NCBI RefSeq assembly: GCF_001431415.1
Contig: NZ_LDJI01000012.1
Span: forward strand, 124,001 to 188,000
Length of the DNA: 64,000 bases
Direction of reading: 5' to 3'
DNA from: Stenotrophomonas humi
Lineage (GTDB): Bacteria; Pseudomonadota; Gammaproteobacteria; Xanthomonadales; Xanthomonadaceae
Of this stretch, positions 44,601 to 53,815 are shown in pieces. The position numbers and the translations under genes are program-made. Numbering within the stretch: the first letter of the stretch is position 1; the number at the start of each line of letters is the position of its first letter. Below the pieces are notes generated by a model. The model made no database searches. It was not told the DNA's origin and worked only from the letters and a program-made list of their open reading frames with translations.

Positions 44601-47348
44601 TTACTTGAAATCACCCGCCACAAACACGCTCAACTGTTCGGGCTTGAGGTACTTGCGGATGGCCGCGTTGACCTGCTCCACCGTCAAGGCGCGATACGCA
44701 GCGTCACGCGCTGCCTCGAACTGCATGCTGCGCCCGTAGTACAACTGGTTACCGAGCAAACCCGCCACCGCACTGTCATTGGCGCGCGACTGTTCACGCG
44801 CAATCAACCTTGCAGAAACCGTATCGCGCAGCTCCTGCTCGGTCACGCCATCTGCCAACAGACGCACCAGCTCTTCACGGACGGCCGCCTCGACTTTGCC
44901 TGCGTTCTCCGGCGCGGCAATCGCCTGAATGCTGAGGCTGCCGTTGTCATCACGGCCGGTGCGGCTTTCATCGGCCTGCAGGCCCGCGCCAACGCTGTAG
45001 CTCAGGCCATCCTTCTGCCGAATCCGGCTCGCCAGACGCGCCTTGAGCGGATCACCGCCCAGTATTCCCACCGCGATACTCAAGGCTGGAAAATCGACAT
45101 CTGCCAGATTGAGTGACAGGTTCTGTCGCGCCAACAACACCGCATTGGGCTTGTCGGGCGTGATGAGACTTTCCCGAAGCGCCGCACGTTCCCGATAGTG
45201 GGTGGCAATCGGCGCATACGGGGCGGGCGACTTCCAATCCGCGAACAACGTCTGCAGCTGCGTTTTGAGCGCAACCGCGTCGAAGTCCCCGACAACCACG
45301 ACCTCGCCCTCGGCGGTTCCGTAGAAATCACGATGGAAGGCTCGCAGATCCTCGATACTCAGCGCCTGCAGCTTCGCCAGCGATTCGTCGAACGAGTCCA
45401 CATGCAGCGGATGCCCCTTCGGCCAGGGATCGAAGTACTGCGCCAGGGCCATCGACGCCAGCGCGCCCGGCTCCTTTCGCTGGAAGTCCACCCCGGTCAC
45501 CGCCTGCAGCCGCAGTTGCTCGAATTGATCCGGCGGGAATGCGGGATTACGCAGGACATCGGCGGCCAATGCCAAGGCTTCGGCCAACGTGTCGCGCTTT
45601 CCATCCAACCGAATGGTCGCGCTTTGCGCAACACCACCCAGCATCGCCTGCGTACCCAACGCATCAAAGCGGGCCGCAATCTGCGCCCGGCTCATCGTCG
45701 TACTGCCCATCATCAACATCGGGCCGACCGATGTCGCCGCAGTACTACGCCCGGTGATCGTCTTCTCGTCGCCGAAGCGGAAGATCGCCGCCAGCGTCAC
45801 CGTCTGCCCCCGGTTCCTCTTCGGCAGCAGCGATACCTTCAAACGATCGCCCAGGGTGAACGTCTCGGTTCGGGCCGCAATGTTCTCCAGCGTGGCCTCG
45901 AACGCTTCGCCCGAATCAGCCACCGCTCTACCGACATAGCCATCCACCAGACTGGCGACGGGTGCCGCTGCCGGAATCACCGCGCGATCCGGCGCCGCTG
46001 TCGGAACGAAACGCCCCAGCGTGCGGTTGCTCGATTTCAGATAGGCCGCAGCGACACGGTTGACGTCGACGGCGCTCACTTTTGCAATGGCATCACGCTG
46101 CACGAACAACAAGCGCCAGTCGCCGGCCGCCTGAAACTCGGACAACGCCATCGCCACCGCGTTGACGTCGCTGGTCAGTTTCTCCAGGCCGTTGCCGATG
46201 CGCTGCTTGGCTGCCGCCACTTCTTCATCGGAAATCGGTCGCGCGGCGATGGATTCAACCTGCCTGAGCAGTTCGGATTCTGCCTTTCCCGCATCACCGT
46301 CCTTGGGCAGGACGCCGAGCACAGTGAACAAGCCCGGGTCGCGAAAGCTCTCTCTGGCCGCCATCGCGAATGCAGCCAATTTTGGCTCCATCAGCGCTTT
46401 GTACAAGCGGCCGTTCGGATTGTCTCCCAGTACGTCGGCAAGCACCGCCAGCGCGGCGCTGTCGGCCTGCGCCAATGCAGGAACGTGATAGCTGGCAGCA
46501 ACCATTGCCAGATCGCTGCCACGGCGGACCGTCACCTCGCGCTCTCCGTCCTGCGTCGGCTCCACTGTATGCAGGGCGGGCAGCGTGCGTAGCGGCTTCT
46601 TCAACGGGCCAAAATGCGTGGCGATACGCTGCAGAGCGATTGTGCTGTCGATCCGACCGGCCACGATCAACACCGCGTTGTCGGGCTGATACCAGGTACG
46701 GTAGAACGCCTGCAGATTGGTGATCGGCACGTTCTCCACATCCGAACGCGCGCCAATCGGCATGTTGGCGTAGTTGTGCCAGTCAAATGCCACCGAGCGC
46801 ATGCGCTTCATCAGCACGCCACCTGGATTGTTGTCAGCGGCTTCCATCTCATTGCGGACGACAGTCATTTCACTGTCAAGGTCCGTTTTGGCGATTCTCG
46901 AATTGACCATGCGGTCCGCTTCGAGCGCCAGCAGCCAATCCAGGGTTTCGTCGTTGGCTGGGAAGGAGCCGAAATAGTTGGTGCGATCCAGCGATGTGGT
47001 CGCGTTATTGCTCACCCCGCGCTTCTGCATCTCCCCAGGAATATCGGGATGCTTCGGCGTGCCCTTGAACAGCAGGTGCTCCAAAAGATGCGCCATGCCG
47101 GTCTCACCGTAGTTCTCATGCATCGAGCCCACGCCGTAGACAAGGTTGACCGTCACGGTCGGCTTGCTTGCGTCCGGGAACAACAACACCCGCATGCCAT
47201 TCTGCAACCGGTACTCGCAGATGCCCTCCACGCACGGTCCAGCCACCATCGCGCTTGGCAATACGGCGCGTTCCTCTTTGGCATGTACTGTCGAAACCAT
47301 GACAAGCGAAAGCGCGATTACCAGTGCACCCATCCGCATCTTGAGCAT
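44601..47348 (-). CDS. Periplasmic M16 zinc metallopeptidase
   Basis: 915 residues. The signal peptide GALVIALSLVMVSTVHA is followed by two M16 halves. The active one holds HXXEH (His87, Glu90, His91 in AHLLEHLLFKGT) and the third-ligand Glu region EMTVVRNEMEAADN. The C-terminal half lacks the motif, as in PqqL/pitrilysin-like enzymes. The ATG at 47348 follows AAGGA and gives a clean signal; the longer frame to 47393 is rejected. The gene lies 36 bases before the C39 transporter and after the HlyD adaptor, so a role in trimming or degrading the exported peptide is likely but unproven. Confidence 0.92.
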   Translation of the reverse strand: MLKMRMGALVIALSLVMVSTVHAKEERAVLPSAMVAGPCVEGICEYRLQNGMRVLLFPDASKPTVTVNLVYGVGSMHENYGETGMAHLLEHLLFKGTPKHPDIPGEMQKRGVSNNATTSLDRTNYFGSFPANDETLDWLLALEADRMVNSRIAKTDLDSEMTVVRNEMEAADNNPGGVLMKRMRSVAFDWHNYANMPIGARSDVENVPITNLQAFYRTWYQPDNAVLIVAGRIDSTIALQRIATHFGPLKKPLRTLPALHTVEPTQDGEREVTVRRGSDLAMVAASYHVPALAQADSAALAVLADVLGDNPNGRLYKALMEPKLAAFAMAARESFRDPGLFTVLGVLPKDGDAGKAESELLRQVESIAARPISDEEVAAAKQRIGNGLEKLTSDVNAVAMALSEFQAAGDWRLLFVQRDAIAKVSAVDVNRVAAAYLKSSNRTLGRFVPTAAPDRAVIPAAAPVASLVDGYVGRAVADSGEAFEATLENIAARTETFTLGDRLKVSLLPKRNRGQTVTLAAIFRFGDEKTITGRSTAATSVGPMLMMGSTTMSRAQIAARFDALGTQAMLGGVAQSATIRLDGKRDTLAEALALAADVLRNPAFPPDQFEQLRLQAVTGVDFQRKEPGALASMALAQYFDPWPKGHPLHVDSFDESLAKLQALSIEDLRAFHRDFYGTAEGEVVVVGDFDAVALKTQLQTLFADWKSPAPYAPIATHYRERAALRESLITPDKPNAVLLARQNLSLNLADVDFPALSIAVGILGGDPLKARLASRIRQKDGLSYSVGAGLQADESRTGRDDNGSLSIQAIAAPENAGKVEAAVREELVRLLADGVTEQELRDTVSARLIAREQSRANDSAVAGLLGNQLYYGRSMQFEAARDAAYRALTVEQVNAAIRKYLKPEQLSVFVAGDFK

Positions 47349-47548
47349 CCCTATTCCTTCTTCCTTGTTGTTGGACCAATGAATCAGCCGCATTGAAGCA
47401 GATCCTGAGAGTTTCCCTCCAAACCAGCAGATGCCACTTCACGAGTGTTCTTGTGTTGAAGGCATCCGCTCATCATAAGTTCGCACCAAGGCGACACGCT
47501 GCATGTTGCGGTGAACTCCCGCAGTCTGAAACGCTACCCGGGAATATC

Positions 47549-48835
47549 TCATCCCGCGCCTTCCAGCTTTCCTTTCAACGCGTACAGCGGCTCGAACATC
47601 CATTCGATCAATCGTCGTCTTTCCCCCATGACATCAGCTTCCAGCACCATTCCCGGCATAAGTGGCTCCGGCCTGCCGTATGCCGTCACCGATTGCCGCG
47701 CCAGCACCACGCTGATGCGGTACAAGGCTTCCCCCTCCTGTCGGCCCTTCCCCAACAACTCGGCGGGACTCAATGCACTGCGGCTGATCTGCGAAACCCG
47801 TCCTTCGTGGTGCCCGAACTTCTGATACGGAAACGCCTGATAGCGCAGGCGGACGCTATCGCCCGGTGCAATGAACCCGATGGCGCTGCTGGGCACGAGC
47901 AGTTCGGCCTCCAACCGGCCATCGCCCGGCAACAGGCTCATCAGTACCTGCCCCTGTTGCACCGCCTGCCCGGGCTTGATTGCCTGTGACGTCACCACAC
48001 CGGTGACCGGCGCCTTGACCAGCAATGCGCCATCGGCACCGGCCTGCATGCGTTCTTGCTCCAATTGCGCCAGCGCCTGCAGATACCCCGCCTCGCCCGC
48101 CAGGTGTTGGCTCGGCAACTCGCCTTGTGCCTGCCGAAGCTGTGCGATAAGTCGCCGCGTTGCGGTTGCCTGCCGCTGCAGCGCCTGCATCTGCCCGGTG
48201 TACTCCAGCACCGCCGTTTCCTGCTGCTTGATCTGCAGTGCACTGACATACGTGCCGTGTTCCAGTCGCCGAAGGCGCTCCAGGGTTTCTCCGGCAATGC
48301 GGCTCTGCTGCTGCCGGGTAACAACTTCCGCTTCGATCTGTTGCAGCTCGCCCCGGGCCGTTGCCAACTGCCCCCCAAGCCCTTTCGACTGCGCCTGCAA
48401 CTGGCCCTGCGTCGCCTCCCGGGACGCTTGCAGCGCGCTATGCCGCTGCTGCAAACGGTGCTCGGCCGCCGCGCTCATGCTGGCCTCTCGCAACGTCGCG
48501 CGCGGCATGCTCACCAGGGCCAGATCGCCGCCGGCCGTCACCCGCTCGCCCTCCTGCACGTCCAGCCACGACAACAGCCCTGTGGCGGGTGCCAACACGG
48601 TGATCAAGCCCTGCTCGGGCACCAGTTGCCCACTGACCGTGGAACGCCGCGTGTAACTGGCCAGACTGATGAACAGCACGGCGATGCTGGCCAACGCGAT
48701 TGCTGCAAAAGTGAGCAGTCCCCAGCCCAGCGGCTGCACCAGCGAAACAGGCCCCAACCAGTGGCTGCTTTTGGCTCGCAGCAGCTCTTCACGAAACAAC
48801 GATTGCGGCACCCCTGCCCCCCCGGAAATCAGCAC
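47549..48835 (-). CDS. HlyD-family membrane-fusion protein for peptide export
   Basis: 428 residues. One N-terminal transmembrane helix (LGWGLLTFAAIALASIAVLFISLASY) is followed by a lipoyl strand (LAPATGLLSWLDVQEGERVTAGG), a long coiled-coil (about 110-240, rich in Gln/Ala/Arg), the second lipoyl half (KAPVTGVVTSQAIKPGQAVQQGQ) and a beta-barrel domain ending with LMPGMVLEADVMGERRRLIEWMFEPLYAL, the RaxA/CvaA type. It links the C39 transporter to TolC. The start is unsure: GTG 48835 or GTG 48811, the latter behind a G-rich stretch. A 200-base gap with no convincing gene lies between it and the M16 gene. Confidence 0.9.
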   Translation of the reverse strand: MLISGGAGVPQSLFREELLRAKSSHWLGPVSLVQPLGWGLLTFAAIALASIAVLFISLASYTRRSTVSGQLVPEQGLITVLAPATGLLSWLDVQEGERVTAGGDLALVSMPRATLREASMSAAAEHRLQQRHSALQASREATQGQLQAQSKGLGGQLATARGELQQIEAEVVTRQQQSRIAGETLERLRRLEHGTYVSALQIKQQETAVLEYTGQMQALQRQATATRRLIAQLRQAQGELPSQHLAGEAGYLQALAQLEQERMQAGADGALLVKAPVTGVVTSQAIKPGQAVQQGQVLMSLLPGDGRLEAELLVPSSAIGFIAPGDSVRLRYQAFPYQKFGHHEGRVSQISRSALSPAELLGKGRQEGEALYRISVVLARQSVTAYGRPEPLMPGMVLEADVMGERRRLIEWMFEPLYALKGKLEGAG

Positions 48836-48942
48836 ATGCAGGGAATGTGGCCGAAGCGCCGCATCGGCTCAATGGCCACGGCACGTCACTTCAGCTGGCA
48901 CGCAGCTATCCCGCCCAGCGAGAACGCTTCTCATGTATCTAC

Positions 48943-49003
48943 GTCAGTAATCCTGACCAAAAAGGTCAGTTTCGGTGACACAGCTCCCGCTTTGCGTGAC
49001 ACA
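48943..49003. promoter_or_regulatory. Repeats in the divergent promoter of the export operon and XRE gene
   Basis: Three half-sites of a GTCAG/CTGAC element stand 10-12 bases apart (48943-48947, 48953-48957, 48965-48969), the last two as CTGACC-AAAAA-GGTCAG. Two exact GTGACACA copies follow, 21 bases apart (48975-48982, 48996-49003). They are candidate operators for the divergent XRE protein. Confidence 0.5.
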
Positions 49004-49086
49004 ATCTCCAACGATCTCACTAGCTCACGCACACTTCGCAAGAACTCGCTCAATCACTCATCGCAACAACTCAGGGAGGAGACACG

Positions 49087-49449
49087 ATGCCCAATCATCT
49101 CGCCAATCGTATTCGCCGGGCCCGTCGCAAGAAGGGAATGACACAGGCCGAACTGGCCAGCCAGCTCAAGGTGAGCCGCAGCGCCGTAGGCAACTGGGAA
49201 AGCCCCACCGGGATCATGCCGTGCACCACCCGCATGATCACGATCGCGATGGTCACCGATGTTTCGTTTGAATGGCTGGCCACTGGTCGCAACGGCTTGG
49301 AAGTCATTCCGGCGCCGCCGCAGAGCGGCGTTGAGCTGGTGGACGACCCGCATGAACGCCGCCTGCTGATGGCTTACCGCACCTGCCGTGCGGCCACCCG
49401 CAAACTGGTGCTGCAGATCGTTGAAGGCCAGCGACTCGCGCAGCTCTAG
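49087..49449 (+). CDS. XRE-type helix-turn-helix regulator
   Basis: 120 residues. The N-terminal Cro/cI HTH is residues 6-62 (RIRRARRKKGMTQAELASQLKVSRSAVGNWES, then TDVSFEWLATG). GGAGGAG lies five bases before ATG 49087. The C-terminal 45 residues (ERRLLMAYRTCRAATRKLVLQIVEG) are a small helical region. It is divergent from the HlyD-M16-C39 operon and is the likely regulator of that unit. After its TAG stop the same frame stays open for 38 more codons and encodes a Cys-rich stretch. Confidence 0.88.
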   Translation: MPNHLANRIRRARRKKGMTQAELASQLKVSRSAVGNWESPTGIMPCTTRMITIAMVTDVSFEWLATGRNGLEVIPAPPQSGVELVDDPHERRLLMAYRTCRAATRKLVLQIVEGQRLAQL

Positions 49450-49566
49450 GCAGCAGCCGTGGCTTCGACAGCACTCATCGTACCGGCCCAGGATTGCTGC
49501 AAGTGCCGAGGCTGTCCCGCAGATGTGAATCCCTGTTGTGGATCGGAGCAACGCCTCGCTCCATAA
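49450..49566 (+). CDS. Possible cysteine-rich reading frame after the XRE stop
   Basis: Directly behind the amber stop of the regulator the same frame runs 38 codons to a TAA, the last 35 from a GTG at 49459. The product has six Cys in 15 residues (CCKCRGCPADVNPCC). There is no ribosome site for a separate start. It could be read by amber readthrough, be a degenerate gene for an exported peptide, or be chance. A minus-strand frame overlaps it. Confidence 0.25.
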   Translation, partial: AAAVASTALIVPAQDCCKCRGCPADVNPCCGSEQRLAP

Positions 49567-49693
49567 CAGCAGCAGCCATCGCGATGCCAAACCATGCGCG
49601 GCGGCGACTGCCAGGCACGCCACGACGCGGCATGGTGGCGATCTCCAGGAAGCGCTGGTGTCAGCAATCCCAACAACAGCCCGCAGCAGCAAA

Positions 49694-49724
49694 AGCAAAA
49701 GCCGGCGATACGCCGGCTTTTGCT
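49694..49724. terminator. Bidirectional terminator hairpin between XRE and maeB
   Basis: AGCAAAAGCCGGCG (49694-49707) pairs over 14 bp with CGCCGGCTTTTGCT (49711-49724), loop ATA. The A/T segments in the stem allow termination both ways; it lies before the maeB stop on the opposite strand. Confidence 0.8.
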
Positions 49725-49746
49725 GTTCAAACATTCCAGAAAGCGA

Positions 49747-52038
49747 TCAACCCACGCGATCCGCTTCCATCTGCTTGCGGATCTGCGAATCCACGGCCGC
49801 AATCGCGGTCATGTTCAGCACACGGCGTGCGCTGGCACTGCTGGTGAGGATGTGCACCGGCTTGGTCATGCCCATCAGAATCGGACCGATGGCCACGCCG
49901 TCGGTGAACACGCGTACCAGGTTGTAGGCGATGTTGGCCGCTTCCAGGTTTGGCAGCACGAACAGGTTGGCACGGCCCTTGAGCGTACTGTTGGGCAGCA
50001 GCTTGGCGCGCAGTGCTTCGTCCCATGCGGTGTCGCCCTGCATTTCGCCGTCCACGTTCAGGCGCGGGTTGCGCTTGAGCAGGGCTTCGCGCACCTGACG
50101 CATCTTCAGCGCGTCCTTGGAATCATGGCTGCCGAAGTTGGAGTGCGACAGCAGCGCGATCTTCGGCTCGATGCCGAACAGCTTCATGCGGAAGGCCGCC
50201 TGCAGCGTGGATTCGACGATCTGCTCGACGCTGGGATCTTCCTGCACGTGCGTGTCGACAAAGAAGAACACGCCCTGGTTGTTGATCACACCGGTCATCG
50301 CCGAGGTCGAGCTGACCTTGGACTCCAGCGGAATCACGCTGCGCACGTAGCCGAGCTTCTTGTGGAAGCGACCCACCAGGCCCGACAACATCGCGTCGGC
50401 TTCGCCACGGGCCACCATCACTGCCGCGATCAGGGTCGGCCGTGAGCGCATCAGGTTCTTGGCAGCCGACACGGTGACGCCCTTGCGGCCCGTCATCTCG
50501 TGGTAGTACTGCCAATACTCGTTGAAGCGCGGATCGTCGTTGATGTTGGTGATTTCGAAGTCCACGCCGGCCTTCATGCGCAGGCACAGGCGCTCCACGC
50601 GGGCTTCGATCACGTCCGGGCGGCCGATCAGGATCGGGAAGGCCACGCCCTCGTCGATCACGTTCTGCACGGCCTGCAGCACCACTTCTTCTTCACCCTC
50701 GGCGTAGACCACGCGCTGCTTGTCCGAGCGGGCGCGGTCATAGACCGGCTTCATGAACAGACTGGTGCGATAGACGAACTGGGCCAGCTTCTCGCGGTAG
50801 GCCGGCATGTCGGTGATCGGGCGCGTCGCCACGCCCGAATCCATCGCCGCCTGGGCCACCGCAGCCGACAGCTCGACCAGCAGACGGCGGTCGAACGGGC
50901 GCGGGATCAGGTAATCACGGCCGAAGCTCGGCGTATCACCGCCGTAAGCGGTGCCCAGATCCGAGGCTTCCTTGCGGGCCAGCGCGGCGATGGCGCGCAC
51001 GCAGGCGATCTTCATTTCCTCGTTGATGCCGGTGGCGCCCACATCCAGCGCGCCACGGAACAGATACGGGAAGCACAGCGCGTTGTTGACCTGGTTCGGG
51101 TAATCCGAACGGCCGGTACCCATGATCACGTCCGGGCGAACCGCCTTGGCGTCCTCCGGCAGGATTTCCGGGTACGGGTTGGCCAGCGCGAAAATCACCG
51201 GGTTCGGCGCCATCGAGGCGACCATTTCCGGCTTCAGGATGCCGCCGGCCGACAGGCCCAGGAAGATATCAGCGCCATCGACGATCTCGGCCAGCGTGCG
51301 CTTGTCGGTATCACGCGCATAGCGCGCCTTTTCCGGGTCCAGATCGGTGCGGCCGGTGTGGATCACGCCATCGCGGTCGTAGGCCAGGATGTTCTCCGGC
51401 TTCAGGCCCAGCTGCACCAGCATGTTGACGCAGGAAATACCCGCCGCGCCCATGCCTGTGGTGGCCAGCTTGACCTCTTCGATCTTCTTGCCGGTGATGG
51501 TCATGGCGTTGAGCACCGCTGCACCGACGATGATCGCGGTGCCGTGCTGGTCGTCATGGAACACCGGGATGTTCATGCGCTCGCGCAGCTTGCGCTCGAC
51601 GATGAAACACTCCGGCGCCTTGATGTCTTCAAGGTTGATCCCACCGAAGGTCGGCTCCAGCGAGGCGATGATGTCGACCAGCTTGTCCGGGTCGTTCTCA
51701 TCGACTTCGATGTCGAACACATCGATGCCGGCGAACTTCTGGAACAGCACACCCTTGCCTTCCATCACCGGCTTGCCGGCCAGCGGGCCGATATTGCCCA
51801 GGCCCAGCACGGCGGTGCCGTTGGTGATCACGGCGACCAGGTTGCCGCGTGCAGTCAGCTCGCTGGCCTGGGCCGGGTCGGCGACGATGGCTTCACAGGC
51901 ATACGCCACGCCCGGCGAGTAGGCCAACGACAGATCGCGTTGGGTCAACATCGGCTTGGTCGCGGTGACCTTGATCTTTCCCGGCGGCGAAATCCGGTGG
52001 TAATCGAGGGCGGCCTGTTTGAAATCTTCGTTGGACAT
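49747..52038 (-). CDS. maeB: NADP-dependent malic enzyme with phosphotransacetylase-like domain
   Basis: 763 residues, the MaeB hybrid size. The malic-enzyme part (1-430) holds [46 protein letters not shown] and the NADP loop [13 protein letters not shown]. The C-terminal part (about 435-763) is a phosphate acetyltransferase-like domain ([37 protein letters not shown]). The enzyme decarboxylates malate to pyruvate with NADPH; the PTA-like domain serves regulation. ATG 52038 gives the family N-terminus. It lies upstream of and on the same strand as neither dctA (minus, 230 bases away) nor the exporter, so it is probably its own unit. Confidence 0.95.
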   Translation of the reverse strand: MSNEDFKQAALDYHRISPPGKIKVTATKPMLTQRDLSLAYSPGVAYACEAIVADPAQASELTARGNLVAVITNGTAVLGLGNIGPLAGKPVMEGKGVLFQKFAGIDVFDIEVDENDPDKLVDIIASLEPTFGGINLEDIKAPECFIVERKLRERMNIPVFHDDQHGTAIIVGAAVLNAMTITGKKIEEVKLATTGMGAAGISCVNMLVQLGLKPENILAYDRDGVIHTGRTDLDPEKARYARDTDKRTLAEIVDGADIFLGLSAGGILKPEMVASMAPNPVIFALANPYPEILPEDAKAVRPDVIMGTGRSDYPNQVNNALCFPYLFRGALDVGATGINEEMKIACVRAIAALARKEASDLGTAYGGDTPSFGRDYLIPRPFDRRLLVELSAAVAQAAMDSGVATRPITDMPAYREKLAQFVYRTSLFMKPVYDRARSDKQRVVYAEGEEEVVLQAVQNVIDEGVAFPILIGRPDVIEARVERLCLRMKAGVDFEITNINDDPRFNEYWQYYHEMTGRKGVTVSAAKNLMRSRPTLIAAVMVARGEADAMLSGLVGRFHKKLGYVRSVIPLESKVSSTSAMTGVINNQGVFFFVDTHVQEDPSVEQIVESTLQAAFRMKLFGIEPKIALLSHSNFGSHDSKDALKMRQVREALLKRNPRLNVDGEMQGDTAWDEALRAKLLPNSTLKGRANLFVLPNLEAANIAYNLVRVFTDGVAIGPILMGMTKPVHILTSSASARRVLNMTAIAAVDSQIRKQMEADRVG

Positions 52039-52267
52039 CGATTTTTTAAGGGCTGAATGGGCGAGAGGAACCGGGGATGATAACGCCGATGGACAGGCTG
52101 AACCTGTCGCTACGCTATCGCAGTGATGCTGCAACCGCACAATTCTGCAGCGCATGTAGCACGGGTTTTGCAGTATCTGGCGTGTGCATGACCGTTATGC
52201 GATCGGCAGAAAAAGTCCGCGGGGCCTCGCCATTGCCATGGCAGGCCCCGCGGAACCACACACGCGG

Positions 52268-53590
52268 TCAACCTTCGGCGATCACCGCCGGCAGGGCCTC
52301 TCCTTCGCGCCCCAAGGCCTGGGCCAGCTTTTCCTGATCCAAGGCACCTTCCCAGCGCGATACCACCACGGTCGCCACCGCATTGCCGATGAAGTTGGTC
52401 AGCGAGCGGCATTCGCTCATGAAGCGGTCCACGCCCAGGATCAGCGCCATGCCGGCGACCGGCACTTCGGGCACCACCGCCAACGTGGCGGCCAGAGTGA
52501 TGAAGCCGGCGCCAGTGACGCCGGCGGCGCCCTTGGAGCTGAGCATCGCCACCAGCAGCAGGGCGATCTGGTGGCCCAGCGTAAGGTCCGTGTTGGTGGC
52601 CTGGGCGATGAACAGCGCAGCCAGGGTCATGTAGATGTTGGTGCCATCCAGGTTGAACGAGTAACCGGTGGGAACCACCAGCCCGACCACCGACTTGCTG
52701 CAGCCGGCCTTCTCCATCTTTTCCATCAGCGAGGGCAGCGCCGACTCGGACGACGAAGTGCCCAGTACCAGCAGCAGCTCGGCCTTCAGGTAGCGCGCCA
52801 GCTTGAACACCGAGAAGCCGCACAGGCGGGCCACGGTACCCAGGATCACCGCCACGAACAGCAGCGAGGTCAGATAGAACGCGCCGACCAGCCACGCCAG
52901 GTTGACCAGCGACCCCAGCCCGTACTTGCCGATGGTGAAGGCGATGGCACCGAAGGCACCAATCGGGGCGGCCTTCATCAGCATGTGCACCAGTTTGAAG
53001 ACCGGAGCGGTCAAGCCTTCCAGGAAGGTGAGGATGGGCTTGCCCTTCTCGCCCACCGATGCCAGCGCGATACCGAACAGCACCGCCACGAACAACACCT
53101 GCAGGATGTTGTCGCCGACGAACGGGCTCAGCAACGTCTTGGGAATGATGTCCATCGCAAAGCCGACCAGGGTCAACTCGTGCGACTTCTGCACATAGCC
53201 ATTGACTGCGGTCTGGTCCAGCCCGGCGGGATCGATGTTCATCCCGGCGCCCGGCTGCACCACGTTCGCCACCACCAGACCCACCACCAGTGCCAGCGTG
53301 GAGAAGAACAAGAAGTAGATCATCGCCTTGGTAAAGACGCGGCCTACCGCACGCAGATGGGTCATGCCGGCGATGCCGGTGACGATGGTCAGGAAGATCA
53401 CCGGTGCGATGATCATCTTCACCAGCTTGATGAAGGCATCGCCCAGCGGCTTGAGCGTCTCGGCGAAGGCCGGTTCGAAATGGCCGAGCAGAACGCCCAG
53501 GGTGATCGCAAGCAACACCTGGAAGTACAGCTGCCGGTAGAACGGCAGACGGACGGGGGATGCTGCAATGGCATCGGTTGAAATGTGCAT
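52268..53590 (-). CDS. dctA: C4-dicarboxylate/H+ (Na+) symporter DctA
   Basis: 440 residues of the DAACS (glutamate/C4-dicarboxylate) family with eight helices and two hairpins. The hairpin serines [21 protein letters not shown] and the NMDGT-type motif [24 protein letters not shown] are the substrate site; [18 protein letters not shown] is hairpin 2. These point to succinate, fumarate and malate import. The ATG at 53590 follows GAGGT. A divergent hybrid kinase starts 226 bases away and the 20-bp box shared with two porins is in its promoter, so induction by C4 acids is expected. Proximity to malic enzyme fits. Confidence 0.93.
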   Translation of the reverse strand: MHISTDAIAASPVRLPFYRQLYFQVLLAITLGVLLGHFEPAFAETLKPLGDAFIKLVKMIIAPVIFLTIVTGIAGMTHLRAVGRVFTKAMIYFLFFSTLALVVGLVVANVVQPGAGMNIDPAGLDQTAVNGYVQKSHELTLVGFAMDIIPKTLLSPFVGDNILQVLFVAVLFGIALASVGEKGKPILTFLEGLTAPVFKLVHMLMKAAPIGAFGAIAFTIGKYGLGSLVNLAWLVGAFYLTSLLFVAVILGTVARLCGFSVFKLARYLKAELLLVLGTSSSESALPSLMEKMEKAGCSKSVVGLVVPTGYSFNLDGTNIYMTLAALFIAQATNTDLTLGHQIALLLVAMLSSKGAAGVTGAGFITLAATLAVVPEVPVAGMALILGVDRFMSECRSLTNFIGNAVATVVVSRWEGALDQEKLAQALGREGEALPAVIAEG

Positions 53591-53647
53591 GGGATACCTC
53601 GACGGCGATTCGCTTCGGCCGTGTTTTACGCGCCTGTGGCCATGCCG

Positions 53648-53667
53648 CCGATAGCGCATTGGTACTA
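53648..53667 (-). promoter_or_regulatory. Shared 20-bp promoter box of dctA
   Basis: Minus strand TAGTACCAATGCGCTATCGG, 57 bases before the dctA ATG. It matches the porin-1 box (57204-57223) at 17 of 20 positions. An extra CTAATACCAAT copy lies just upstream on the same strand (53676-53686). Confidence 0.6.
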
Positions 53668-53815
53668 GCTAATCCATTGGTATTAGGACGTTTCCGCGAC
53701 CTCTCCGGATGCCCCGGCCGGCAAGCCGCGCCACGATTGGCTGCCGGCACCATCCGGCAGCGCGCAGGATGGCGCGACCTCCCACCGCCCGCAGTGGAGA
53801 ATCGGCCGCAACTGC

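Noticed and set aside
47384..47476. 30-codon minus-strand frame between HlyD and M16 genes as exporter cargo
   Set aside because: It ends in the M16 upstream DNA, has no ribosome site and no double-glycine leader pattern.
49479..49640. 52-codon minus-strand frame (starts MPRRGVPG) opposite the Cys-rich frame
   Set aside because: It has a weak ribosome site but no family match or leader motif; support is no better than for the opposite strand.
50500..52056. 518-codon plus-strand frame opposite maeB
   Set aside because: Antisense shadow, no recognisable domain.
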